A stretch of 64,000 nt of DNA. Origin: Vitellaria paradoxa (taxonomy: Eukaryota; Streptophyta; Magnoliopsida; Ericales; Sapotaceae). Where the stretch lies: positions 23,100,941 through 23,164,940 of the forward strand of contig CM034236.1 of the NCBI GenBank assembly GCA_019916065.1, in the 5' to 3' direction. Numbering within the stretch: position 1 is the first letter of the stretch; each line of letters starts with the position of its first letter. Under the pieces are notes generated by a model. It did not search any database and was not told the DNA's origin. It saw only the letters and a program-made list of their open reading frames with translations. Below are positions 49,806-62,175 of this stretch, one piece after another. The translations under genes and the position numbers were made by a program.

Positions 49806-50278
49806 TATTGTATTGCCCTGTGGTACGTCCACATAGGCATTGTTTGACTCAAAGAAGAACACTAGATAAGTTTTAGTGTTGGGACAATTCTATGTGTATA
49901 AGAGGTAAGAATGATCTATTATTTTGAATAGTTGAGATAATATCTAACTCTATCCCTTTAATGGTTGAGATGAGTTAGGGATCTCATTATTATATATAGA
50001 CAAACTAGTATTGGTAAAACACAACAATCAATATTCCTCTCTCTCTCCATATGTTCTCTCTTGGTTCTCTCTAGGGCACCATCTTAGTTCCTAGGGTTTT
50101 GGTTCGTATGCTTTGTAGATACTTTGGTAGTATTCTATAAAAGCGAGAAAAGATCAGTTCGTAAATTTGCATACGTGACAAAAAAGCTCGTAAAACAAAT
50201 GAAGATCCTAAATCAAAAGTTTTTCCACACCAAAAGGTACAATGAATTTTATATTAATTTTTTTTATATTTTCCAATA
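49806..50278 (+). repeat. 5' LTR of the copia element
   Basis: 473 bp, aligning end to end with 57369-57844 with scattered substitutions. It contains a TATA-like ttatatatag (49989-49998), followed by tctctctccatatgttctctc and an ctagggttttgg motif, as in many copia LTRs. Confidence 0.93.
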
Positions 50279-50279
50279 G

Positions 50280-50291
50280 TGGTATCAAAGC
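50280..50291 (+). other. Primer-binding site of the copia element
   Basis: The sequence tggtatcaaagc matches the initiator tRNA-Met primer site tggtatcagagc at 11 of 12 positions and lies one base after the 5' LTR. Confidence 0.9.
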
Positions 50292-50589
50292 ATTAAAACT
50301 TGTTTTTGCTTTATATGCGTAGATCTAATTTTTATTTGTTTAAAACTTAGATTGTGTTGTCACGTACATATGTGACAACCGAGGTTGGTGGCGTCGGTTA
50401 TCACCCGATTTTTTTGTGTTCAAATTGTTTGTTTTGATGTCTAGCAACACTAAAAAATAATATATACATATTTATATTTAGCACAGAAACAATTGTTGGC
50501 TTGGAGCATCTATATACATTTTGTATGTATATATTGTAGTTTTTTTTTTTTTTTTTTGTGCTGCACAGAACACCCACCCGCATTTATTT

Positions 50590-51300
50590 TTTTTTTAAAT
50601 TAAAAAAAATGGCCAGAAGCCATGTGGTCTGCCCAATCCAAGCAGGGAGTTGGGTCATGCCCTCTTTGTGGAGGCTCGGAAATCATGGTCAGGAGGGCAC
50701 TTCGTGAGGCATTCAAAGTCCATTAAAAAAATTTAATCAAAATAGCTGAGCTCAATGGCGTGGGCTTGTGACCCAAGTTCTGGGGGCATAAAGGTTGTCG
50801 AAGTTGAGTGGATGGTTACCGGGTCTAAAGCTTGTGCACGGTTACCGGGACAAATTCATTAGAGTCCAAGGTGGGCCTTGGCCCACTGGTAGATCCCAAG
50901 TTTCCTACCAGTGGGGGTGAGCTTAACTACAAACAAATCGGTCTGGCTTGTTGTGACCCGAAGCCTGTAGAAAGGAATGCACATCACTTTTTTTTTTTTT
51001 GTTGGTTTGTCCAACACAAAGATATATGTTCTGTATATATATATGGCCTATCATGGTTCAATTTTTAATATATATGCTAGAATTTTTTTTAATAGTGAGT
51101 GCAAGATATAATAAAATAGAATTGTTGGGAGTGGAATTTGAACCCACGTCCATCCAACACAAAGCATTAACTTCACACTTTAAACCAATTTAACCAAGCC
51201 AAACATTCTGCTGGTCAGTCCAACATAAAATATATATATGTTCTGTATGTATATACAAGTACATGCTACACGTGATAGATGTTTATGGTTCAATTTTTTT
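50590..51300. other. Unusual copia leader with a minus-strand tRNA-like motif
   Basis: The leader has a GC-richer stretch (50610-50980) and a direct repeat (about 51002-51068 and 51213-51300, sharing tccaacacaaa and tatatgttctgtat). Between the repeats, read on the minus strand, ggttaaattggtttaa (box-A-like) precedes gggttcaaattcc (box B, about 51145-51133). This suggests a tRNA-derived insertion or duplication in the leader. Confidence 0.45.
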
Positions 51301-51445
51301 TGAAAATTTCTTATTAAGTGAAATAAGAAAAATAATAATGTTTTAATTTTTTTTTTGAAATAGTAAAAGTTTGAAATTTAATTCCCCACTTACTTATTTT
51401 AAGGGGTTTTATGTTATTGGGTCTTATACTATGTGATGAGACTAT

Positions 51446-51597
51446 ATTCGAATAGTGCATGAATAATTAATTTGTTTAATTATATTCTAGTAGTTCATGC
51501 ATAATTAATTTGTTTAATTATATTCTAATGGCATATGGATAATTAATTCATTTAATTATATTCTACTAACCCATGAATAATTAATTTGTTTAATTAT
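51446..51597. repeat. Four 38-bp tandem repeats in the copia leader
   Basis: Units at 51446, 51484, 51522 and 51560, each of the form attcta...catg.ataattaattt.tttaattat. They are AT-rich and diverged mainly in the first 15 bases. Confidence 0.9.
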
Positions 51598-52329
51598 ATT
51601 CTGTAGATAAATAATTTGTTTATTTGCATGAATGAATATTTAGTATATTCATCCAATTGTGCCACAAGGGCACGTGTTTTGACACCTTAAAAAAATAAAA
51701 ATAATTTTTTTTTTACCATATACTAACTCCTTTAGATGTGAGTTTAGTAACCTCCCTTTAATATAATCTATGTATGCGTATAAAAAATTAAATGGAGGGA
51801 GAATTGGTATTTTTATGATGCTCATGAATTTTATTATTGTTATTTATTTTATGTTCCAAAATAATTCTTAGAATGCAAAGGAGGTGCGGCATCCCCATTT
51901 ATTTATGTTTATTAGTGAGATGTAGTAGGCTTTATTTATTTTTTTTTGCAATGTAAAAAGGATGTAATTTTTTTTTTTGGAAGCCTTGTAAGGAGATGTG
52001 TTTTGCATCAAATTTGTAAACTTTGAATTATTTTGACATAAGCATTAGTTATACCAACAGAGTCTTCTGGGACTCACATTATTTTTTAATGTATAAAATG
52101 CATGTGTAAACCTTGTGAAAAGTGGGAGTCATTCCCATATTTTATTTTAAAATTAATTAGATACTTTATTCTAATTTACATTATAGGAGATGATTACTAG
52201 CACCAAAAGTACAAAATTTTTGATCTTATAATGTGGAAAAGAATTTTGTAGTCTAATTAATTTTAAAATTAATAACAATAATAGATATGTGCCTAATTAA
52301 AATTCCTTGCGCAGATTGTATATGGTGAA

Positions 52330-53160
52330 ATGGTCTCAAAGAACATTATTGCTGAACTTAACAAGGGAGAGAAACTTGATGGCAATAACTATGACATGTG
52401 GCATAAGAAGGTTCAGTACCTCCTTAATGAGCAAGAATTGCTTGATCATTTAACCAACAGCATGGTTGCACATACTAAAGGTACAACGGCCCAACATCGC
52501 CGTGACCAACAAGCCTATCAAACTTGGTTCAAAAGAGATAGAAGTACGCACTTTACTTTGTTAAGCTGCATACACGATGATCTCATTGGCGAATTTGAAA
52601 AATTATCCATTGCCAAAGAAAAGTGGGATCAATTGCACCTAAAATATGGTAGTACCGCTGCCACTAGGCTACATGCCTCAACCTTGAGGTTCAACCCATA
52701 TACAATGGACCCCAAACACACCATGGCAGAGCACCCTAGGGTGATGTCTACCATGATTAGAGAAATGAAAGCAGCTGGCAATGATCTCACTAAAGAGTAG
52801 CATATTTTGGCTGTTCTTAGGTCTTTACCTAAGAATCCTTGGAGTCAGGTGAAACTTGTTTTTACACACAATGAGAGCATCAAAACTTTTAATGATGTCT
52901 CACATCACCTTGAGCTTGAAGTGGAGTGTAGGGATGCGAATCGCAGTGCTGCACTTGTTGCTCAAGTTGGACAGTGCAAGGGAAAAAGGCCCTAGTGCAA
53001 GGGTTAACAAAAAGAAGTTAAACAAGGCAACCTCCAAAATCTTGCGCCTTAGGTTGGCAAAGGAACCAAGCGTGGTGGAAAGAAAGATAAGTCTAAGCTT
53101 AAATGCTATAATTGTGGTCACAAGGGTTACTTCGCTTCTGAGTGTAACGAGCCGAAGAAG
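52330..53160 (+). pseudogene. Copia gag remnant
   Basis: Begins with a MVSKNIIAELNKGEKLDGNN-type start and a DMWHKKVQYLL block, typical of the copia gag (UBN2/DUF4219-like) family. Nonsense and frameshift changes follow, the first stop being at 52798-52800. A zinc knuckle at 53104-53145, spaced CX2CX4HX4C, reads CYNCGHKGYFASEC: the His ligand has become Tyr. The product would have been the capsid/nucleocapsid protein that packages the element RNA. Confidence 0.85.
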
Positions 53161-53231
53161 CTAAACCCTAGCACTTGCTTTTTCATTTTTATTTGCTCAC
53201 ATGTTTATGTAGCTCATTCTCTCATTGGCTA

Positions 53232-56200
53232 GATTGTAGACTTAGGAGCAGCCAAACATGTAGCAAAGGATCAAGCAGGATATATAGATTATCGTCGGGT
53301 CCTAGCGGGTAGATATACAGTTATAATGGGGAATGGAGCGTAAGAAGATGTCTTAGGAGTTGGCACCTACCAGCTCAAGATGTGTACCGGGCGCACTTTG
53401 CTCTTACATGATGTGCTTTATGCACCCCCTGTCCGATGTAATCTACTTTCAGTTTTAGCATTATTAAACTTAGGTTTTTCTTTTCATTTTAAAGGTAGTG
53501 GTTTGTCCATTTATCTTGATAGGACGCTTTATGGTTATGGTAGTTTAAGAGATGAGTTTTTTACACTGGATTTGGATATGAATTTTTATAATAATTTAAC
53601 TTTTATTACATCTTCCTCTTCTGATGTTGTATCTGATTCTATTAAATGGCATGCTAGACTGGGTCACATAGGGCAAGAAAGGATGGCTAGATTAGCTAGA
53701 GAAGGGCTTTTGGGCTCTCTCACTAAAGTAAGCCAACCTATTTGTGAACCTTGTTTGGCTGGAAAGTCATCCAGAAAGCCTTTTGGTAAGGCTGATGGGG
53801 CCGGTCATCCTTTAGAGCTAGTCCATTCAGATATTTGCAGACCAATGAATGTTAAGGCACGACATGGCGTATCCTATTTTATTACCTCTATAGATGATTT
53901 CTCACATTTTGGCTCAATATATCTGTTAGCTTATCGTTCTGAAGCTTTGGATTGTTTCAAATGCTTTATTGCTAAGGTTGAGAATTAGAAAGAAAAGAAA
54001 ATAAAAGTCCTTCGTACTGATAGAGGTCTAGAATATCTTTCTGATCAGTTTAAAGGATTAGTGAGAAAAAAAGGGATACGCAGATAATTAATGATTCTAG
54101 GTACTCTGCAACAAAATGGTGTTGCAGAGAGACGGAATCGTACTCTTTTGGATATGGTGAGGTTAATGATAGCACAGGCAAATCTCCCGATAAGTTTCTG
54201 GGGAGATGCTCTCTTAACTGCTGCCAACATACTTAACTGAGTGCCTTCAAAGTCAGTTCCTTCCACTCTATATGAGTTATGAAATGATAAAAAGCCTAAT
54301 CTAGAAGGCTTACGTCCATGGGGCTTTGCGGGTTATGTTCACAGTACTTCCCATAAGTATGGGAAGTTGGGCCCAAGAGCTAATATGTGTGTCTTCTTAA
54401 GATACTCTAAACACTCGAAAGGCTACGTTATGTACGGTGAGCACCTAGATGGAGGAATGACTGAAATAGAATCACGCGATATGGATTTTCTTGAAAATGA
54501 TTTTCCAAGTACTAGTGAAGTTAAAGGGGATCTTGAACTCTATGAGTTAGAAGAACCTCAAGAAGATGTACCTTCATCTCATAGGGAAGATGGGGCATCA
54601 CAACCTCATCCTATGGTTGCTAGAGATAGTGGGTGCATTTCCTTACTTAGTGGAAGTATACCACTAGGAGACTCTCAGGATTCACAATTGTGCAGAAGCA
54701 GTCATGGAATAGTTACTCGATGACGCTTTAAGATTGAAGAAGGGTCCTTCATGACTGCCTTTGTGGATGCTGATGAGCCTGCCTCCTATGAGGAAGCCTT
54801 GAATTCACTTGCATCTGAAAAATGGATAGCTGTTATGAAAGAAGAGATGACCTCAATGGCTAAGAATCACGTATGGGAGTTAGTCGACCTTCCACCTAAG
54901 CGCAAGGCCATTGGTAACAAGTGGGTTCTGAAGGTCAAGCGCAAAGCAGATGGGTCAATTGACAGATACAAGGCCCGACTCGTGGCGAAAGGCTATACCC
55001 AAAATGAGGGCATAGATTATGAGGAGACATTCTCTCCTGTGGTGAGATTTGCCTCCATTCACCTCCTTCTAACTATTGTCGCACATTTAGATTTGGAATT
55101 ATTCCAAATGGATGTGAAGACAGCATTTCTTAATGGAGAACTAGACGAGGAGATCTATATGGATCAACCAAAAGGATTTCAAGTTGAAGGATAAAAGCGC
55201 AAGGTTTGTCGCTTAAAGCATTCTATTTACGGCCTGAAACAATCGTTTAGACAATGGTACATTCGATTTCATCAAGCCATTCTCTTTGTGGGATTTATGA
55301 TGATTGAAGAAGACCATTGTGTGTATGTCAAAAGAGAAAAAAAGATAAGTTTCATATTCTCTCACTTTATGTGGATGACATTTTATTAGCTAGAAATAAC
55401 ATGGAAATGATTGTCGCCACTAAGAAGTGGTTGTCCACCACATTTGAGATGAAGGACATGGGTCAGGCAGATTATGTGCTTGGAGTTAAGATATCCAGAG
55501 ATCGCTCTAAGAAACTTCTTAGTATGTCCCAGGAGACTTACTTAAAGAAGATCCTAGAACGATTTCGTATGCACTATTCAAAACCCATAGACACTCCAAT
55601 TGAGAAGGGTCAAACTCTTAGCATTGATCAGTGTCCTAAAATAGAGGAAGAGAGGAAGAAAATGGCTAATGTTCCATACACTAGTGCAGTTGATAGTCTG
55701 ATGTATGTTATGATGTGTACTCGACCTGACATATGTTTTGCTGTTGGTATGGTTAGCTGATACCAGAGTAATCCTGGATCTGCCCATTAGGTTACAGTTA
55801 AAAGGATATTTAGATATTTGCGAGGGACTGCAGATTTCGCTTTATGCAATCAATGTGGCCAATATGAAATTAGCTGGGTATAGTGATACAGACGGATCTA
55901 TTGACAAAGATGAGCACAAATTCACATCGGATTATGCTTTCATACTTAGAGGAGTAGCCATTTCATGGTGTAGTAAGAAACAACAATGTGTTTCTTTATC
56001 CACCATGGAGTTAGAGTATATTGCTTGCACTGCTGCTGTGTAAGAGGCTTTATGGTTGAGGAGATTCTTGCAAAGCTTGAACATTACAGGGCACTTGGGC
56101 GAGGCTGTGGTGGTTCATTGTGATAACACAGTTGCCATAGCTTTTGCAAAAGATCCAAAATACCATGGTAGCTCCAAGCACATTGATACTCATTACCATT

Positions 56201-56430
56201 TCATTAGAGACATTGTTGCGCAAGGTCAGGTTGTCTTAAAATATGTCCCCACCATCAACATGGTTGCTGATCCCATAACTAAACCCATATCGAGAGATAT
56301 TTTTCGTAGACATGTTATGGTCTTGGGTTTACGTAGGGTTTCACGTTTTTTGTATGATGGACATTTTTTTGCATTAATAAAATATGTTTTTGATTGCATA
56401 TTATTTTGTTTAATTAATGCACATATCTAG
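53232..56430 (+). pseudogene. Copia pol remnant (PR-IN-RT-RNase H)
   Basis: The protease site near 53240 reads VDLGAAKHV, where DSGA-type is expected, after an in-frame TAG. The integrase zinc region KWHARLGHIG and CEPCLAGK lies at 53645-53775. Integrase core pieces LVHSDIC, TSIDDFSHF and RTDRGLEYL span 53815-54035, with a stop at 53986-53988. The integrase C-terminal region runs to 54490. RT runs from 54751, with [22 protein letters not shown], then YVDD intact at 55368-55379. RNase H (55860-56300) includes WCSKKQQCVSLST and HCDNTVAIAFAKD. At least six stops or frameshifts separate the pieces, so no polyprotein can be made. Confidence 0.9.
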
Positions 56431-57368
56431 TCATATGAGTAATGTCACCAGGTTTTGGTCAGCCCACTCACACAGGTGATTGCCCTGGCACTTGAATAGC
56501 GAGCAAGATGACATAGATGATCACACTATGAAGTAGTGATCTTCATGGCACTTCGAAAGTGACAAGGATTGAGTTATCATAAGTTGCCTTAGCTCAATAT
56601 CCACGTCTCTATGAAACCTGAGAATAGCCGAATGTGAGACTCATGAGAAGGCGCTATTGAGTGACTGTCTTAAGAGGCTCAAGTTAGGCGCTATGAGAAG
56701 TGACTAGACTATGATTCGTATGGTGTTAGAGTGTGACTGACCCTATGTAGGAGCTCTACCATAGCATACACATCATACTGTATGTGCTACTAGGCGACCG
56801 TGAGGAGTGACAAAATAAATCCCTTTCTTCGTCACTGTGTGAGACTTCTGGACTATTAGTTCCATCTCATACCCTTTGGGACTTAGACTTATGTTTTGAA
56901 ATTGAGACTTGATGTTGCTACTTTAGCATGTTATCCAAGGGCCATGATCATACGATCCAATGGAGCATGTCTTGGAAAGCAGTCAAGTTTACATGGATGG
57001 ACATAATGTATAAGGAAAGTTTATTTGATACCACACTAACATTTTGTAACTCATAGCCTGGGCGATTATGTCATTGTTAGTCTTTTGATATAATCATGAG
57101 TGCAAATATAATGTGAGATCTAGCATGACTCTATATGTGTTACAAAAGGGATTAGAGGTGCTAGATCTAGTGTGATTCGATGATTTGGGGTATAAAACAA
57201 GACTTGGAGTTGTAGCGTTATATTAGTAAGATGGTAACTTAATATAACATTCCTTAGTTTAGACTTTCTCGTTTTTGGTTGCACAATCCATTACCCGTAT
57301 GAAGAGATGATTAGGATGAGTAAATTTTGGATGTAAGATATATATCCCTTATGTGTCCGAGTGGGAGA

Positions 57369-57844
57369 TGTTGTATTGCCCTGTGGTACATCCACATAGG
57401 CATTGTTTGACTCAAAGAAGAACACTAGATAAGTTCTAGTGTTGGGATAATTCTATATGTATAAGAGATAAGATTGATCTCTTATTTTGAATAGTTGAGA
57501 TAATATCTAACTCTATCCTTTTAGTAGTTGAGATGAGTTAGGGATCTCACTATTATATATAGACACAAACTAGTATTGGTAAAACACAACAATCAATATT
57601 CCTTTCTCTCTCCACAAATTCTCTCTTGGTTCTCTCTAGGGCACCATCTTGGTCCCTAGGGTTTTGGTTCATGTGCTTTGTAGATACTCTAGTAGTATTC
57701 TATAAAATTTGAAAAGATCATCAGTTCATAAATCTGCGTACGTGACAAATGAACTTGTAAAACAAGTGAAGATCCTGAATCAAAAGTTTTTCCGCACTAA
57801 AAGGTATAATAAATTTTATATTAATTTTTTTATATTTTCCAACA
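57369..57844 (+). repeat. 3' LTR of the copia element
   Basis: 476 bp with intact TG...CA ends (tgttgtattg to ttccaaca). Directly upstream, gtccgagtgggaga (57355-57368) is the likely polypurine tract. The region between the RNase H end and this LTR (56430-57354) is non-coding. Confidence 0.93.
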
Positions 57845-58258
57845 AAATGAAATCACCCATTTACATTTTAAATTTTCATATCAATTTATCTCAATAATAA
57901 ATATTATTCAAAAATTAAAGTTTAATAACTTTATATTAATTAATTAAACAAAACCAAAAATAGTTGTCCGGATAGTAATTTGAACCAGAGCAATACAACA
58001 TTGTCATCCAAACAACTGTCTAAATAGGAAGCTATTTCAAGTGTCCAGACAGTTGTCTGAACAATAGTAACCCGACACCGTTATCTAGTTTGTGTTCCAG
58101 TAGAATATCCAACCTTTCAACCCCAAAATCTTCATGTTTCAAGTCACTATTTCAATAGTATAACTTATATAAAAATAATTAAAACATGTATAACAGTTCA
58201 TATACTAATATTTTTATAATTTAACACATATATTTCTAGATGCATGCACGTGTGACCT

Positions 58259-58948
58259 ACACACATGGTTTTTCTGCCTATTTATGTTTAGATCTACACC
58301 ATTCCTTTTTCCATCACCCATTTCATATACACACCCCAAAATATGCTTACCTCCACCCAAATGAAACAAAACAAAACAAAACAAAACAAAACAAAAGCAC
58401 ACGCTCTTACCTCTCATGCAAGCATTTGAGGAGAAGAAGAAGAAGAAAAAGGAGAAGATTCAACAACAGCTCCACTAAAAAAGCAAAATCAACAAGGATC
58501 ACCACCAACACCCATTCTCACCATCAAATCTTTCTTTCTTTTTCTACTCTCTTCTTTTATTTTCATCTATCCCTGAGCTCTCTCTTCTCTACTCTGCTCT
58601 CTTCTCTTTCTATTTTCTTTTCTCTTTTTTTTTTCTTCTCTTCTCTTAGCTAAAACCATGTAGAGACACCCAAACTTACACATATACCAATGCATAAGGG
58701 GTACAGGGGTAGCTTTTAGGTGTAGGGGTAGGCTAGGTTTGAGGGAGGGGATGGGTGAGGTAACCTAAAACCGAAGAAGAAGAAAAAGAAAGTTGTCATT
58801 TGCAAACTTAAGATGGTTCGTCTAGACCCTAGTTTGGACAGAGATCTAAGACTTAGAAAAATTTTAAGGGTTTAAGGGTTATACTCAATCATAATTAAAT
58901 TTTAACCCAATCTTAGTCAAAACTAACCCCATTCCTAACCTGACCTAA
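58259..58948. other. Extra stretch in block B, absent from block A
   Basis: Copy A joins gtgtgacccaca directly to aaccaatcac near 4460. Copy B carries about 690 bp between the same sequences. It contains an (AAAAC)n run (about 58362-58396), a GAAGAA-rich stretch and a long TCTTCT-rich pyrimidine tract (58520-58650). No TSD, terminal repeat or credible coding frame was found, so a deletion in copy A is as likely as an insertion here. Confidence 0.6.
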
Positions 58949-61494
58949 CCTCACCAACCAATCACTCACAGTTCAAGTGACATAAAATCATAAATTATGA
59001 TATAAAATATAATTATGAAAAATCTAGGTTATTTCAACTATTACAAACTTTTTGGTCTTTTAACACATTTTTTTTTTCTATTTGAATTCTTTTTTATGAT
59101 TGGAGGAGGTTTTGCAAGGTGAAGGTTATTAAAAGATGTTATTATCACATAAGTAGAACTTAATACCAGAAAAAGAAAAAAAAAGTCATGTTTACTTTGA
59201 AAGAAAACATAAACTTATACCCACTTTAATTATAAAATTATAATTGATACATCATTTTGACAATTTTTAATTGCAAATTTTTTTGATAAAATATTATTTT
59301 TCAAATGAAAAGTAAAGGAAAAAGTGAGAAAGGTAAAATAAATTGAAAAATAAAATTTTATTTTATTTTTTCAATTGTATTAGAAAATGAGAAAAATAAA
59401 TTGATATTTATCAAACAAAATTATTTTTTACTTGATCATGTTTAAAATATAATAATAACCAATAACTTTTTTTCCATTCCCTTTTCCTTTTTTCTCCACA
59501 AATCCAATTCCAAGCAAAAACTCCCTACGAAATATTTCACGAAAAAGATATTACATTACTGTATTTAAAGGTGTTAATTAACTAGAAGTTGAAAGTTTCA
59601 ATTCTATTTTTAAAAAAATTTAATTTTTAAAAAAAAATACAAAATATGAAAGTTTATAAAAGATTTACAAATTTGAGTGTAGCATTAAAGTTTGAACATT
59701 AGTTTGGTGGACAAATTGATAGCTTGCCTTTGCATGTAATACATTTATAAGTATACATATTTTTTTATTATATTTTATAGTGTTTAACTTTGTTTTTTTA
59801 ATACTAAGTTAAATAGTACTAGTTACCTTGTTCGAAAACTATTCATGGGATCTCAACTTTTAAGAAGCTTCACCCGCATCATTAATGCATTTTTTTATTT
59901 TAAAATGTGAACAAAATAAATAAACAAATAAAATTTATATTATAGGCTTTAGGAATCTTGTTTTATTTTTCGGAAGTTTCAAAAATATAAATTTACTTCT
60001 AGTACTGGGGTAACAAAATTTGGAAGTTTGAAAATTCCCCCAGTTTAATTCATTGGTCGCTATGTACGACGTAGCTCCTTATGTTGGGAGTACTCCCCCC
60101 ACCCCTTTTTTTTTCCTTAATTTGCATGTTTGAAATATTTGTTCGATGATCACTATCAACGTCTCTCTTGCAGTGCTTTATGTTTTAGAAGTAGAAAAAT
60201 AAAAGAATTTATTGAATTAAAAAAAAACAAAATTAATTTGTTGAAATCATACCCGACTCAATAGCAGCAACAGGTTTATAGGTGTTTTCTGCTTTCTCAA
60301 AAAAAAAAAAAAAAAAAAAACAAAAAAAAAATTAAAGCTAGTGTAAAAATAACACGTGAAAATTTTGATTGAAAAAATTAAAACAAGTTAGTAAAAATTA
60401 AATTTTTTTGATGTTTTATTGAGAATTAAAATACCCCTATATTGTGCATGCAGTAGTATTTGTTACATGTTTTTGACAAATTTTGTTTGTAATTTTATGT
60501 TATATCGGAAAACTGTTATGGGAAGAATTGTGGAACAGATTATCAGAACAACAAATCTAAAGTGTGCGGTGTTGTCATTGGTACGCTCAATTTCTCTTAA
60601 CTTTTTACTTAAATGAATAGCAAATAATTAGGTAGCCAAAACGTTAGGTTGAAAATTCTTCAATTTTATCTTTTTACTTTAAGTTATTTCAAAAAAAAAA
60701 AAAAAAAATCCAATCTTAATTTCTATATATAACTTTTAGTTTACATTTAGGTCAATTTTATTTTGGACTCCTAAGTTTTATTAAATTTCATTTTAGATTT
60801 TGAAGATATTAACAATAAGGTATAGTAGCAAAATAGTTATTAAAAGGGAATTGAGGCTAATCAAAAGCACAGACCGATCTTAATTGTTATAAAAAAATAA
60901 GCGAGTCATAAAGTGACATTCTTGATAAATTTCAGAAGTGCAAAGTGAAATTGACTTCCTTATTTATAAATTTTATAATATCTTAAATTATCTTTTTAAA
61001 ATTTACGTCTCTACTCTTATTTAATTTTAATTTTGTCAAAAGAAAATATGATTTTTTTCTGGAAAAACAAAAGTAACTGTACCTCGTATGAAAAAAATAA
61101 TTTACAAAATGTAAGGGTTGTGCTAGGATTTGCAACCACATGATGATTGTTGTATTTTCGTAAGCAGAGAACTACAAGTTCAGTTCCCGATCTTGCTATA
61201 AAGAAAATAGGACTAGTGTCCAAAAGTTGTATTCTTTAAAGTGTTCTTAATTTTCGGCCATTGATTTAGAGAAGGATTCACCAGCTAACATTTTCAGTAA
61301 GGACAAGTTAGAAAACTTTGAAAAAATAGTTTTGTTTTGAGTAATACAATTTCAAAATATATGTGAGACCTGTTTTTTTTGTTATATATTCCTACTAGTG
61401 CAAAATCAAAGAGCGTTTAGGAATTTGATTATGAATAAAGAAGGTGTTAGACACCATATTCGCTTAAACATATATACATTAAGAAATATAGAGT

Positions 61495-62161
61495 TGCACA
61501 CACAAAGTTTGTGTTTGAAAATAAATACAAAAAATTGTAAGAACAAATTTATTTTATTGATATAGAAAAAGATGAATTACAATCTCTGATATATTCTAAT
61601 CAAAGAACTAATCCTCTAGTTCTTCTCTTCTTGACGTCAATTCGAGAGCTTGAAACTTGATCTCGAACCAACATGTGTGAGAGTCTGTGGGATTTTAACA
61701 GCTTGATTTAGTAGAGTCTCTCTAAATGCAAAAGATTGTCTCTTTCTCTTTGGTAGTGACCCTATGTGTGGGAGAGAGTCACAGTAGAGTTTAACTTCTA
61801 CAAGATAATTATGTCATTATTTTATTTATTAAATAAGAGATAATAACAAAGAGTTAAGATAGCGTTATACTTTTTAAATAAATATCTTTTATTTACTTAT
61901 TTATTTTTTAAGTGATAAAAATTAAGAAATAATAATTATCTTTAGTAGTGGGCTCTACTCACAAGTGGCTCAATTTGATTGTTCAAGTCTTGTCATCTTT
62001 AGGTTATATCACTTTTACACGTGGCATCTTGTGAGTTGTCCACTTGTCTAATTTTCTTGAAATCTTCCACGAAACATTTGACAACATTTAATTTGTTAAT
62101 TGAATTGGGCTTTTATCTAACACTTGGTAATATTTAATTGGCCAAAATTTGCGTGTCCACA
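61495..62161 (-). repeat. LTR of a minus-strand retrotransposon that runs out of the window
   Basis: On the minus strand it opens TGTGGACACG and closes GTGTGTGCA. A purine-rich ctcgaggagggatt (62175-62162) sits immediately upstream, the correct place for the polypurine tract of a 3' LTR. The LTR interrupts the alignment of block B with block A at 61488/6402, so the duplication may continue beyond the element, outside the window. Confidence 0.75.
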
Positions 62162-62175
62162 AATCCCTCCTCGAG
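62162..62175 (-). other. Polypurine tract of the minus-strand LTR element
   Basis: Read on the minus strand: ctcgaggagggatt, next to the LTR's TG. It sets the orientation of the element. Confidence 0.7.

Larger units (their letters stand above)
49806..57844 (+). mobile_element. Ty1/copia retrotransposon, about 8.0 kb, degenerate
   Basis: LTRs are 49806-50278 and 57369-57844, and the flanking 5-bp duplication is aaatg (49801-49805 and 57845-57849). A tRNA-Met-like primer site follows the 5' LTR and a polypurine tract precedes the 3' LTR. Gag, protease, integrase, RT and RNase H occur in the copia order between 52330 and 56430 but contain several stops and frameshifts. The 5' leader of about 2 kb is unusually long. 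The 5' LTR has lost its TG (now TA) and its final CA (now TA). It is inserted in block copy B, and copy A keeps the empty site near 4050. Confidence 0.95.
45152..61488. repeat. Long duplicated block, copy B
   Basis: Collinear with 1-6402. The interruptions are an extra 690 bp at 48020-48707 containing a SINE, a copia element (49806-57844), and extra stretches at about 58259-58948 and 59095-59690 absent from copy A. Divergence by eye is moderate: many substitutions and small indels, though long runs stay identical. No conserved coding frame was found. Right of 61488 the match is cut by another LTR. Confidence 0.88.

Noticed and set aside
49806..57844. Reading the copia element as potentially active
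   Set aside because: Both ends of the 5' LTR are mutated, the LTRs differ at many positions, and gag and pol contain multiple stops and frameshifts.
58240..58653. 137-codon frame with Lys/Arg-rich and Ser/Phe-rich parts
   Set aside because: It is composed of microsatellite-like AAAAC, GAAGAA and TCTTCT tracts, with no counterpart in duplicate copy A.
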